Positions 26,389 through 36,513 of a stretch of 64,000 nucleotides of DNA are shown in pieces; the stretch's first letter is position 1, and every line of letters begins with the position of its first letter. A model generated the notes under the pieces. That model saw only the letters and a list, made by a program, of their open reading frames with translations, was not told the DNA's origin and ran no database searches. The position numbers and the translations under genes were made by a program. Source of the stretch: Castellaniella sp. MT123 (GTDB lineage: Bacteria > Pseudomonadota > Gammaproteobacteria > Burkholderiales > Burkholderiaceae_B). The stretch is taken from the NCBI RefSeq assembly GCF_039614765.1, contig NZ_CP154879.1:806001-870000 (forward strand), given 5' to 3'.

Positions 26389-26419
26389 TTGATTTCGCGG
26401 CTACAGCGAACCCTTTTCC
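26389..26419. repeat. 31-bp repeat, copy 2
   Basis: It matches 24890-24920 at 29 of 31 positions, including the end of the AhpD-like reading frame (EKGSL and stop on the minus strand). No further homology to that gene is visible upstream or downstream, so it is a short leftover of a duplicated or rearranged AhpD-like gene end. Confidence 0.7.
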
Positions 26420-26516
26420 TATCTCAAGGCCTCTAGTGGTTAGGCGGGCAATGGAACAGACCATAAAGGCCCAGACTCGAAATTTTGTATATCTATCCAC
26501 GAGGAGATTGAAGATC

Positions 26517-26984
26517 ATGAATCGTTATGTCCAGGCAATGGCTGCAGGCTTCGTTGCCACGGTGGTGCTGTCCCTTCTGATGCTAATAAAAGGCGCTATG
26601 GGCGTTATGCCGACGCTAAACCCGATAATTATGCTCAGTGGGATGGCTCATGCAAAAATGGGAATGCCCGACGTACCCGCTGTAGGCTGGCTGGCACACT
26701 TCGTGCTTGGCACGGTCGTATGGGGAGGGCTTTTTGTTCTGCTATACAACCGATTACCGGGCAAAAACACTTTGCTCAAAGGTCTATCATTTTCCGTACT
26801 ACCCTGGCTACTGATGATGCTGTTTCCCCTACCTATGGCAGGCGCGGGGATTTTTGGACTGGAGATCGGTATGATGGCGCCTGTATTGACGCTGGTCATG
26901 CATCTGATTTGGGGTGCCGTACTGGGCGGCACCTACGGTCGGCTTGCTATCCGATCGAACTCGGAGACACAGGCTGCAGGTTGA
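26517..26984 (+). CDS. DUF6789-like small integral membrane protein
   Basis: A 155-residue protein with about four hydrophobic segments: FVATVVLSLLMLIKG, VGWLAHFVLGTVVWGGLFVLLYN, LPWLLMMLFPLPMAGAGIF and VLTLVMHLIWGAVLGGTYGRL. It matches a widespread family of uncharacterised membrane proteins in betaproteobacteria (DUF6789). A strong GAGGAG site lies 10 bp before the ATG at 26517; the frame upstream runs through the repeat region and is not real. No function can be assigned. Confidence 0.7.
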   Translation: MNRYVQAMAAGFVATVVLSLLMLIKGAMGVMPTLNPIIMLSGMAHAKMGMPDVPAVGWLAHFVLGTVVWGGLFVLLYNRLPGKNTLLKGLSFSVLPWLLMMLFPLPMAGAGIFGLEIGMMAPVLTLVMHLIWGAVLGGTYGRLAIRSNSETQAAG

Positions 26985-27025
26985 GGGAAATCCCACGCCC
27001 GAAACGGTGGAAAATCGTCAAGAGT

Positions 27026-27709
27026 TTACGGGGTTTGTTTGACGGCGCTCACGCGGGCCAGGACAGCGTCCAGGCTCGAGCATTCGTTAAAGTCCGCCCA
27101 CGTGTACTCGGGTGCGCCGTGCGTCCGGTTGATCCAGAACGTTCGCCAGCCGAACGATGCCGCGCCGGCTGCATCCCAGGCGTTAGATGAATGGAACACG
27201 ATAGTTTCCGGTTTCACGCTAAATGCCTTGCAGGCTTGGGCGTAGACTTCGGGCGCTGGCTTGTAGCGCCTCAGCGTGTCGGTCGAAAACGTAGTGTCGA
27301 CGATCTCGTCGAGGCCCGCCGAGACCAGCGCGTCGTGCAACATGCTTGGTGTTGCATTGGAAAACACGGCGGTGCGTACGCCGAGGTCGTGATAGCCTGT
27401 CAAAGCCGCACGGACGTCCGGATACGGATCCAAGGTACGATAGGCAGTGAGCAGCGCGCCTCGCAGCTTTGTATCATCGACTTTGCAGGTTGACAGGGCA
27501 TAGTCGAGGGCGTCTTCCGTGACCTGCCAGAAGTCGGCATAGCGGCCCATCAAGCTCCGGGTCCAGGAATATTCGAGTTGCTTGTCGCGCCAGAGTGCGG
27601 AAACGCGCCCAGCGTTCGCACCGGCGGATCCCGCCACACGACGTACAGCCGAATGGACGTCGAATAGCGTGCCATAGGCGTCAAAGACGGCAATCAAAGG
27701 TAGTGGCAT
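27026..27709 (-). CDS. L-2-haloacid dehalogenase (haloacid dehalogenase type II)
   Basis: A HAD-superfamily protein of 227 residues. The nucleophile motif is VFDAYGTLFDV near residue 8, motif II is FSNATPSM near 117, the lysine of motif III is in RRYKPAPEVY near 148, and the acidic motif is HSSNAWDAAGA near 173. This is the layout of type II haloacid dehalogenases, which hydrolyse short 2-haloalkanoates. Physiological substrates vary. It lies 98 bp after an AhpD-like gene on the same strand and may share its transcript. Confidence 0.88.
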   Translation of the reverse strand: MPLPLIAVFDAYGTLFDVHSAVRRVAGSAGANAGRVSALWRDKQLEYSWTRSLMGRYADFWQVTEDALDYALSTCKVDDTKLRGALLTAYRTLDPYPDVRAALTGYHDLGVRTAVFSNATPSMLHDALVSAGLDEIVDTTFSTDTLRRYKPAPEVYAQACKAFSVKPETIVFHSSNAWDAAGAASFGWRTFWINRTHGAPEYTWADFNECSSLDAVLARVSAVKQTP

Positions 27710-27807
27710 GGGAAACGATCCTAAGTAAAAACGTCGTTGGGTGGCTCAGGTGCCGGACGTATTCTTTTGGATGAAGAGGCCCCTCGTTGAAGAGGCCGCT
27801 CATGCGA

Positions 27808-28365
27808 TTACATCTTCCGTTTCCAGCTCTCCGCAGCGAATTCGGGGTTGGTCTTGGTATGGGTCAGGTGGTTGGCGTAGTTGCTCAAGGTTTTCATCGA
27901 CACGGCGAGAACGACCTCGATGACCTGCTGGCGGGTAAAACCTGCCTTGACGAATGTGTCGACAGCTGCCGATGGGACAAAACCGCGCTCGCGTACCACT
28001 GCCCGCGTGAATGCGGCGAGTGCTTCGAGATGGGTATCCGGCAGAGTGGTACCCGCGCGCAACGCATCGACTACCGCGTCCGGCACTTTGACCATCTTAC
28101 GCGCAATGACGGAATGCGCGGCCACACAGAATTCGCAATTGTTCTCGACGCTGATGGCGAGCAGCGTGACTTGGCGTTCCACCGGCGTCAAGGAAGTTTT
28201 ATCGAACTGGGCGGACAGGTCGAAATAGGCCTGCAGCGCCGCTGGTGCCTCAGCCAGGTTGCCATAGAGGTTGGGGATGAATCCGAGCTCGGCCTTCGCC
28301 GCCTCAAGCGCTGGACGAGCGGCGACGGGCGCGGATTCAATGGTGTGAGTCACAAATTCGGTCAT
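27808..28365 (-). CDS. AhpD/carboxymuconolactone decarboxylase family protein
   Basis: A 185-residue homologue of the protein at 24902-25483, with ENNCEFCVAAHS near residue 75 as the CxxC...H redox centre. I chose the ATG at 28365 (MTEFVTHTIE), preceded by AAGGAA; an upstream in-frame start adds 22 unlikely residues. It is divergent from an AraC regulator, a common arrangement in which the regulator controls the enzyme. Peroxidase-like activity is inferred from the family. Confidence 0.85.
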   Translation of the reverse strand: MTEFVTHTIESAPVAARPALEAAKAELGFIPNLYGNLAEAPAALQAYFDLSAQFDKTSLTPVERQVTLLAISVENNCEFCVAAHSVIARKMVKVPDAVVDALRAGTTLPDTHLEALAAFTRAVVRERGFVPSAAVDTFVKAGFTRQQVIEVVLAVSMKTLSNYANHLTHTKTNPEFAAESWKRKM

Positions 28366-28491
28366 GATGCTGGTTCCTTGGTTGCGTGTTGACCGTGCTA
28401 GACGGCACCAGTCCAGTATCGGCTGTGCCACCGTGCGAGACCATGCCCGTCGCGCGCATATACTTGTCCAAACGTCTCACTGGATCCATGC

Positions 28492-29343
28492 ATGGACAAC
28501 CTCAGCCTGTTGATGCGTCAGCTACGCCTCGAGACACGGGTTTTTCACCGCAGCACCCACTGTGGGACTTGGATCCTCGATGCCGAGTATGAACGCAAGG
28601 CGATGTTCCACCTCGTTGCCGCAGGCAATTGTGTGATGCAGATCGGTCGCGCGCATCATGAAATTGCGCTCGCGGCTGGGGATACCGTCATGTTTTTGCG
28701 GCCTGCGGAGCACCGGGTCATCTCGGTACGGGATGCTCAGGATGATGCGACCACGCTACTGCTATGCGGTTATTTCGAATTCGGCTCACCGCTTGCCGAA
28801 GTGCTGCTGGCAGCGCTGCCGGCGCAGGTCGTGATGCGCCGCGACACAAAAGGAAGCGAAGCGGCTTCGCTATTGACGCTGATTATGCACGAGGCAAGCG
28901 GCGATGCGCCTGGCGCCGCCACCGTTCTCGACAAGCTTTCGGACGCGCTGTTCATTCAAGTACTGCGCCACTGCCTTCAACACGGACAAGTGCAGCGTGG
29001 GGTGCTAGGAGCGTTGGCCGACCCTAAACTATTTCCACCGCTGCTGGCGATGCACGGGGACATCGCGGCCGACTGGAGTGTCGACAAGTTGGCCAAGCTT
29101 GCGCATATGTCGCGCGCTACATTTGCCCGGAATTTCGCGGGTACCGTCGGCGTGGCACCCATGGCCTATCTTACCCGGCTGCGTATGCAGAGCGCACACG
29201 AGGCGCTGCTCAACGAGCGCCTGACTTTGGCGCAGGCGTCGGAAGTTGCCGGCTACGCCACGGAAGCCGCATTCAGCCGCGCATTCAAGCGTACTTATGG
29301 CTTTTCGCCGGGTACTCTGCGTGGCAAGCGCGCCATCAATTAG
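28492..29343 (+). CDS. AraC-family regulator with N-terminal cupin domain
   Basis: A 283-residue regulator. Residues 1-170 form a Cupin_6-type sensor (RVFHRSTHCGTWILDAEYERKAMFHLVAAG...), and the C-terminal 100 residues hold the two helix-turn-helix motifs of AraC (WSVDKLAKLAHMSRATFARNF; LTLAQASEVAGYATEAAFSRAFKRTYGFSPG). It is divergent from the AhpD-like gene. The last residues, KRAIN, come from the duplicated block that also ends the small membrane protein gene, so the natural C-terminus was replaced; the DNA-binding domain appears complete. Confidence 0.88.
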   Translation: MDNLSLLMRQLRLETRVFHRSTHCGTWILDAEYERKAMFHLVAAGNCVMQIGRAHHEIALAAGDTVMFLRPAEHRVISVRDAQDDATTLLLCGYFEFGSPLAEVLLAALPAQVVMRRDTKGSEAASLLTLIMHEASGDAPGAATVLDKLSDALFIQVLRHCLQHGQVQRGVLGALADPKLFPPLLAMHGDIAADWSVDKLAKLAHMSRATFARNFAGTVGVAPMAYLTRLRMQSAHEALLNERLTLAQASEVAGYATEAAFSRAFKRTYGFSPGTLRGKRAIN

Positions 29344-29384
29344 CGTTGCTGCAGGGCGGCGATCAGCGGGCACGACACATTGCC

Positions 29385-29392
29385 CTGAATGG
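29385..29392. repeat. Target site duplication, left copy
   Basis: CTGAATGG directly flanks the IS256-family element; the second copy is at 30769-30776. Eight base pairs is the typical duplication length for this family. Confidence 0.8.
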
Positions 29393-30768
29393 GGGAGTGT
29401 CAGATTTTTTGTGGGCGGGGCGATTTGACATTGGTTAATCCCTGGCCTCAGTGAACCGTTCACCGAACAGAATGGCGAACTGGTTCATCGCCGCCTTCCA
29501 AGTGTGAACGGATCGGGATGGCTTGGCCAGGATGTTTCTGAGCGCCAGCCACAGCAGCTTCACAGCCGCCTCATCGCTGGGGAACTGGCCCCGGTTCTTG
29601 ATAATTTTACGCAGCTGCCGGTTCATGTTCTCGATGGCGTTGGTGGTGTAGATCACTCGCCGGATATCGGGCGGGAAGATGAAGAACGGCACCACATGCT
29701 CCCAAGCCCGTTCCCAGGCGGCCACAATGGTCGGGTAGCGGGTACCCCAGGGGCCATCGGCGAAGGCCTGCAGGGCCTCTCGGGCCTGCTGTTCGTTGGC
29801 GGCGGTATAGATGGGCTTGAGCGCGGCAGCGACCAATTTACGGTCCTTCCAGCCCGCGTAATCCAAGCTGTTGCGCATCAGGTGCACGATGCAGGTCTGC
29901 ACCGTCGTCTTCGGGAAGACCGCGTTAATGGCCTCGGGCAGGCCCTTTAAGCCATCCACCACGGCGATCAGGATGTCCTGGCAGCCTCGGTTTTTCAGTT
30001 CATTGAAGACCTTGAGCCAGAATTTTGAGCCCTCGGTTTGTTCGATCCACAGCCCCAGCACGTCGCGTTCCCCGTTGGCGTCGATGCCCAGGGCCAGGTA
30101 GACGGCCTTGTTGACCACCAAACCATCAGTGCGGATCTTCACCCGCAGTGCGTCAAATAAGACGACCGGGTACATGCGCTCCAAGGGGCGGTTCTGCCAG
30201 GCGACGGTCTCGGCCATCACCTCGTTGGTCACCTCGCTGATGAGCTCGGGCGAAACGTTCGTGCCATAGGTCTCGGCGAGAAAAGCCTGGATCTCGCGCA
30301 CGCTCATGCCACGGGCATACAGGGCAATGATGCGCTCATCGAACCCGGCGAAATGGCGTTCATGCTTGGGGATGAGCACCGGCTCGAAGCTGCCGTCGCG
30401 GTCTCGGGGCAGCTGTACCTGCACCGAACCGTGCTTGGTCAGCAGCGTCTTGGTGCTCACGCCGTTGCGCTCATCGGTCTGCGCGGCGGGCTTGTCCTCA
30501 CCGGGGCGGTAGCCCAGGTGCACGTTCATCTCCGCACCCATGGCCCGCTCGATGACCGCGCGGCCGAAGGCATCGATCAGGTCCTCGACCTCCATGGCTG
30601 ACATCGGGCCTTCGACCAGGCCGTCCAGTAGGTGCTCAGGCAGCTTGGGCAGCCGCGCCTCGCGGGCGGCCGCCTGCGCCGCGATGGATGGTTTCTTGTG
30701 TTTCACGGGCATATCCATGATCGTTTTCTCTCATGTTATGCCTCGCCCACAAAATTCCGGACACTCTC
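29393..30768 (-). mobile_element. IS256-family insertion sequence
   Basis: The 1376-bp element has imperfect terminal inverted repeats beginning GGGAGTGTC at the left end and GAGAGTGTC at the right end (reverse strand), continuing into a shared TTTTGTGGGCG stretch. It carries one full transposase gene and is flanked by an 8-bp duplication CTGAATGG. Identical duplications and an undamaged transposase suggest recent insertion. It lies within merR. Confidence 0.88.
29435..30718 (-). CDS. IS256-family (Mutator-type) transposase
   Basis: A full-length transposase of 427 residues. It has an N-terminal DNA-binding region (LLDGLVEGPMSAMEVEDLIDAFGRAVIERAMGAEMNVHLGY), the DDE catalytic residues in VLFDALRVKI, VVDGLKGLPEAI and TTNAIENMNRQLRKIIKNRG, and the family motif HLMRNSLDY. 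No frameshift is visible, so the element may be active. Confidence 0.95.
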   Translation of the reverse strand: MDMPVKHKKPSIAAQAAAREARLPKLPEHLLDGLVEGPMSAMEVEDLIDAFGRAVIERAMGAEMNVHLGYRPGEDKPAAQTDERNGVSTKTLLTKHGSVQVQLPRDRDGSFEPVLIPKHERHFAGFDERIIALYARGMSVREIQAFLAETYGTNVSPELISEVTNEVMAETVAWQNRPLERMYPVVLFDALRVKIRTDGLVVNKAVYLALGIDANGERDVLGLWIEQTEGSKFWLKVFNELKNRGCQDILIAVVDGLKGLPEAINAVFPKTTVQTCIVHLMRNSLDYAGWKDRKLVAAALKPIYTAANEQQAREALQAFADGPWGTRYPTIVAAWERAWEHVVPFFIFPPDIRRVIYTTNAIENMNRQLRKIIKNRGQFPSDEAAVKLLWLALRNILAKPSRSVHTWKAAMNQFAILFGERFTEARD

Positions 30769-30776
30769 CTGAATGG
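30769..30776. repeat. Target site duplication, right copy
   Basis: CTGAATGG, identical to 29385-29392, marks the right boundary of the IS256-family element within merR. Confidence 0.8.
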
Positions 30777-31054
30777 TGTGACAGTCACTGACCAGCCGGG
30801 ATAAAGCCGCCTCGATCCGGGCCAGATCAGCCAGCTTGGCACGGACGTCGCTCAGTCGCTGCGCGGCCAGCTCGGCCGCCTCGCTGCAGTGGGCGCCATC
30901 CTCCAAGATCAGGAGCTGGCCGATCTCGTCGAGGCTGAACCCCAATCGCTGGCCGGACTTCACAAACTTTACCCGCGCCACATCCGTGCTACCGTAGTGA
31001 CGGATGCCACCGTACGGTCGCTTCGGAGTCGGCAGCAATCCCTTGTGCTGATAA

Positions 31055-32737
<1,683 letters not shown>

Positions 32738-32743
32738 CTGCTT

Positions 32744-33817
32744 ATGCTTGCCGCTTTCGTCATGAACCTATCCAGATCAGCCGCAGCCGCACTCGGTGCC
32801 GCACTGCTTTTTGGCGCGAGCACGCCATTTGCCAAGCAACTCGTGGGGAATATGCCCCCCGTGCTGCTGGCTGGCCTGCTGTATCTAGGAAGTGGCGTCG
32901 GCTTGTGGGCATTTCGCCTCGTCAGGGAACGCACCGTCGCGGTGCCGCGTCTGAGCGGCCGGGAATGGCTCTGGCTGCTGGGGGCGATCGCCAGTGGCGG
33001 CATTTTTGGGCCAGTACTGTTGATGGTGGGCCTGAGCCATACGTCGGCGTCTCAGGCCTCTCTGCTGTTGAACCTGGAAGCGGTTCTGACCGCGGTCCTG
33101 GCCTGGGTGGTATTCCATGAGAACGCGGACCGACGGATCGTCATCGGCATGTGCCTCATTGTGGCGGGCGGGGTTCTACTGACGCTCCCGCAAAACGCGA
33201 TGTTCGCCTCTGGCGGCACCCTGGGCAACCTTGCCGTCGCCGCTGCCTGCCTATGCTGGGCGCTGGACAACAATCTCACGCGCAAGGTGTCCGCAACCGA
33301 CGCCGTGTTCCTCGCCGGCACCAAAGGGCTGATCGCAGGCGTCACCAACACGTCAATCGCATTGGCGCTGGGCTATTCGCTGCCCGCCTGGTCCTTGACC
33401 GTTGAGTCCATGGTGGTCGGCCTAGCTGGCTACGGGGTCAGTCTCGTGCTCTTCGTGCTGGCGCTGCGTGGCTTGGGCTCGGCAAGAACCGGGGCCTATT
33501 TCTCCACAGCGCCCTTCATGGGGGCCGCCATCGCCATCATGGGCTACGGCGAATCGACACCGGTCGCATTCTGGATTGCCGCCGTCCTGATGGCAGCGGG
33601 CGTCTGGCTGCATCTCACGGAGCGGCATGACCATCTGCATACGCACGAGCCGCTGCTGCACAGCCACCGGCATGTGCATGATGAACATCACCAGCATCAT
33701 CATGACTTTCCCTGGGATGGCACCGAGCCGCATACGCACGAACATCGGCACGAAGCCATCACGCATCGGCATCCGCATTATCCGGATATTCACCATCAGC
33801 ATCGGCATCCCAGGTAG
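32744..33817 (+). CDS. DMT/EamA family permease with histidine-rich C-terminal tail
   Basis: A 357-residue membrane protein with about ten transmembrane segments in two EamA repeats (ALGAALLFGASTPFAKQLVG near residue 15; AAACLCWALDNNLTRKVS near 165), followed by a tail. The final 63 residues contain 24 histidines (HDHLHTH, HSHRHVHDEHHQHHH, HTHEHRHE, HHQHRHP), a strong metal-binding signature. It begins 6 bp after merA, so it is probably co-transcribed from the mer promoter. The DMT superfamily exports small molecules; the tail suggests a metal ion or metal complex. An alternative ATG six codons downstream exists. Substrate unknown. Confidence 0.82.
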   Translation: MLAAFVMNLSRSAAAALGAALLFGASTPFAKQLVGNMPPVLLAGLLYLGSGVGLWAFRLVRERTVAVPRLSGREWLWLLGAIASGGIFGPVLLMVGLSHTSASQASLLLNLEAVLTAVLAWVVFHENADRRIVIGMCLIVAGGVLLTLPQNAMFASGGTLGNLAVAAACLCWALDNNLTRKVSATDAVFLAGTKGLIAGVTNTSIALALGYSLPAWSLTVESMVVGLAGYGVSLVLFVLALRGLGSARTGAYFSTAPFMGAAIAIMGYGESTPVAFWIAAVLMAAGVWLHLTERHDHLHTHEPLLHSHRHVHDEHHQHHHDFPWDGTEPHTHEHRHEAITHRHPHYPDIHHQHRHPR

Positions 33818-33933
33818 GCCGGGATATGGGATGGAAGATCCCCTCGACCAGCCGGGGAGGGACTTGCCGAGTCACAAATCTGTCATCCATTCTGGCTAAG
33901 ATGCAGTTCGCTGCGTGAACTCACGGTAAATGA

Positions 33934-35772
33934 ATGGATTCGGTGTCTTCAGTCGTCGGGCTTGGGGGATTGCCACAGGCTGTGCCGGCCGCCAAACAAT
34001 CGGCGCTCTATCATCAGTTGAGCGGACTGCTGGCCTCGGATAGTCTGACGCCGGTGTTCCAGCCCATTCTCTGGCCGCACAAGGGGACTGTCCTCGGCTA
34101 CGAAGGACTGATTCGTGGCCCCGAGAGCGGGACGCTGCATCAGCCCGCTGCGCTGTTCGCGGCGGCACACAGCGTCGGTTTGAGTGTCGCCCTGGAGCAT
34201 CACTGTGTGCGTGCCATTGTTCATCGCTTTGTGGCATTGGGTTTGAGCGGGCAGCTGTTCGTGAACATCAGCCCTCGGGCCTTGGTATGCGCCGAGGAGC
34301 AGGGCTTGAACATCGGCACGCTACTGGCCCAAACGGGCCTGGCAGGCGAGCGGCTGGTGATGGAGCTGACCGAGCAGGCAGATGATGGCTCGTGGGATGT
34401 CCTGCAGCCCATTCTGGGCAGATTCCGCTCCCGAGGCGTGCGTTTTGCAATAGATGACCTGGGGGCAGGTTCCTCGAATCTTGGGCGCTGGCTGGAATTA
34501 CGCCCAGAATTCGTCAAGATCGATAAAACCTTTTCATTGGGCATCCACAACGATTTGCTGCGTCAGCAGATGATGCGCTCAGTCAGCGATATCGCGGCCG
34601 TGGCGGGTGCCGTTGTGATTGCGGAGGGTATCGAGACGCAGGAAGATTTCGCCTGCGTGGGGGATCAGGGGGTGGCCTTCCTTCAAGGGTACTTCATCGA
34701 ACGTCCGTCCGCCGAGCCGGATCAGGACCGGATTCATGCGGCTTCCGTACGTCTCGCCGACCGGCACCTGCTCGTGTCGTCATCCGGCACCGAACTGGAT
34801 TTGCCTGTCGACGAAACCGAGGGAAGGGCGGTACAGCTGCTGCGGCGTGTCCCCAGCGTGAGTTCCGACACGCCCAATGAGATCGTCCTCGAGAGGTTCA
34901 TGGCTCACTCGGATCTGCACACCCTGCCTGTGGTGGATGAGGGCGTCCCTGTGGGCATCCTGACCCGCGGCGGCCTGGTCGAGCGGTTCTCCCAGCCGTA
35001 TCAGAGGGAGGTCTACGGCCGCAAACCATGCCGGATTTTCATGGACGACAAGCCTCAGGTTTTTGAGATGCGCACACCCCTGATCGCGCTGAGCCGCTCA
35101 CTGGCCGAGGGCAATGGTATGGTCAGCGACTTCCTGATCACACGGCACGGGCGTTACCTGGGAATCGGCTCGAGCCAGGATCTTCTGCTGGCGCTCACCC
35201 GCATGCAGTTGCGCGCCGCGCGTCATGCCAACCCGCTGACTCAGCTTCCAGGCAATGTGCCGATCGATCGGCAGATCCAGCGGTATTTGGCAAGCGGCCT
35301 GTCTTTCAGCGTGTGCTACGCCGATCTGGACAATTTCAAACCCTTCAACGATGTTTTCGGTTATCAGCAAGGCGATGAGGTGATCCGGCTGCTTGGCAGT
35401 GTGCTGTCGCGCCATGTCGATGTACAGCAGGATTTTCTCGGCCACATTGGCGGTGACGATTTCCTTCTGCTGTTTCGCAGTGCTGATTGGCGTTTGCGGT
35501 GCGAGCGCATGCTGGCGGACTTTTCCAATGAGCTCGCCCGCAAACTGGCCGATGCGGGCGTGAGCGCATCTGAAGGCTACGAAGCGGAAGATCGTCAGGG
35601 CCAGTGCCGCCATTACGATCTGCCCACGTTGTCGCTGGGCGCCGTCGAAGTGGAGCCGGGCGACTATGAATCGCACCACCAGGTCGCCCAGGCAGCGTCT
35701 GAGGCCAAATCCCAAGCCAAGAAGTCCCGGGGTGCCGTTTTGTTCATAGAGCGACGCAGCTCCGCAGTCTGA
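33934..35772 (+). CDS. EAL-CBS-GGDEF domain protein, probable c-di-GMP phosphodiesterase
   Basis: A soluble 612-residue signalling protein. The EAL domain (about residues 35-265) keeps the metal and catalytic residues, with EGL instead of EAL at the signature, NIS, MELTEQ, IDDLGAGSS, KIDK, EGIET and QGYFIERP. A CBS pair follows (about 300-425: DLHTLPVVDEGVPVGILTRGGL). The GGDEF domain (about 430-600) has GGDDF, with aspartate in place of the catalytic glutamate. Degradation of c-di-GMP is therefore likelier than synthesis, with the CBS or degenerate GGDEF part acting as a sensor. The start codon has no clear ribosome site. Confidence 0.88.
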   Translation: MDSVSSVVGLGGLPQAVPAAKQSALYHQLSGLLASDSLTPVFQPILWPHKGTVLGYEGLIRGPESGTLHQPAALFAAAHSVGLSVALEHHCVRAIVHRFVALGLSGQLFVNISPRALVCAEEQGLNIGTLLAQTGLAGERLVMELTEQADDGSWDVLQPILGRFRSRGVRFAIDDLGAGSSNLGRWLELRPEFVKIDKTFSLGIHNDLLRQQMMRSVSDIAAVAGAVVIAEGIETQEDFACVGDQGVAFLQGYFIERPSAEPDQDRIHAASVRLADRHLLVSSSGTELDLPVDETEGRAVQLLRRVPSVSSDTPNEIVLERFMAHSDLHTLPVVDEGVPVGILTRGGLVERFSQPYQREVYGRKPCRIFMDDKPQVFEMRTPLIALSRSLAEGNGMVSDFLITRHGRYLGIGSSQDLLLALTRMQLRAARHANPLTQLPGNVPIDRQIQRYLASGLSFSVCYADLDNFKPFNDVFGYQQGDEVIRLLGSVLSRHVDVQQDFLGHIGGDDFLLLFRSADWRLRCERMLADFSNELARKLADAGVSASEGYEAEDRQGQCRHYDLPTLSLGAVEVEPGDYESHHQVAQAASEAKSQAKKSRGAVLFIERRSSAV

Positions 35773-35798
35773 GCTCGGACGCGGGCGACAGCAGAGGT

Positions 35799-35847
35799 CA
35801 TCATACCGAACACCATCCCGCATGGCGGCATGGTGTTCGGTATGATG
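35799..35847. terminator. Perfect 18-bp inverted repeat between the EAL gene and lemA
   Basis: CATCATACCGAACACCAT (35799-35816) and its exact reverse complement (35830-35847) are separated by a 13-base loop. The RNA would form a very stable hairpin. No T-run follows. It lies about 30 bp after the EAL gene stop and 33 bp before lemA, so it may terminate or insulate transcription or control lemA expression. Confidence 0.6.
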
Positions 35848-35880
35848 GGTCAGGTTATTTCGTGATCAAGGAGAGCGCTC

Positions 35881-36513
35881 ATGCGCAAAGTATGGACTCT
35901 GCTGCTAATTGTGCTGACGCTGAGCCTTTCCGGCTGTGGCTATAACACGTTGCAGTCCAGCGACGAACAGGTCAAATCGAACTGGTCGGAGGTGTTGAAC
36001 CAGTACCAGCGCAGGGCGGATCTCGTTCCCAATTTGGTCAACACCGTCAAAGGGTATGCGGCTCATGAAAAAGACGTGCTGGAACAAGTCACGAACGCTC
36101 GCGCACGAGTCGGGTCGGTCCAAGTGACGCCAGAGCTGTTGAATGATCCCGAATCCTTTGCCAAGTTCCAAGCGGCACAAGCCCAGTTGACGGGTGCGCT
36201 ATCCCGACTGTTGGTGGTCTCGGAAAATTACCCACAACTGAAATCCGACGCCAATTTCCGCGACTTGCAAGCGCAGCTCGAGGGCACCGAGAATCGGATT
36301 ACCGTTGCACGCAACAGGTACATCAAAGCCGTTCAGGACTACAACATTACGGTAAGAAGTTTCCCGTCCAACTTCACCGCAATGGCCTTCGGCTACAAGG
36401 TGAAGCCGAGTTTTGCCGTGGAAAATGAAAAAGCCATTTCCGCCCCGCCGCGTGTTGATTTCGGCACGTCCACCGGGACGGGACAGGCAGGCGCCCAGGG
36501 CGGTAGCAAATGA
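35881..36513 (+). CDS. LemA family lipoprotein
   Basis: A 210-residue protein. The signal peptide ends in a lipobox (LSLSGC, cysteine 19), so it is probably a lipoprotein. LemA motifs are NWSEVLNQYQRRADLVPNLVNTVKGYAAHEKDVLEQV near residue 35, and SENYPQLKSDANFRDLQAQLEGTENRITVARNRYIKAVQDYN near 113. The function of LemA is unknown; it regularly accompanies TPM-domain proteins, as here. AAGGAG lies at a good distance before the ATG. The stop overlaps the start of the next gene. Confidence 0.92.
   Translation: MRKVWTLLLIVLTLSLSGCGYNTLQSSDEQVKSNWSEVLNQYQRRADLVPNLVNTVKGYAAHEKDVLEQVTNARARVGSVQVTPELLNDPESFAKFQAAQAQLTGALSRLLVVSENYPQLKSDANFRDLQAQLEGTENRITVARNRYIKAVQDYNITVRSFPSNFTAMAFGYKVKPSFAVENEKAISAPPRVDFGTSTGTGQAGAQGGSK

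Noticed and set aside
33600-33817. The histidine-codon-rich end of the DMT gene as a possible short tandem repeat or CRISPR-like array
   Set aside because: The repeats are codon-level (CAT/CAC) within an open frame and have no constant spacing or spacers.
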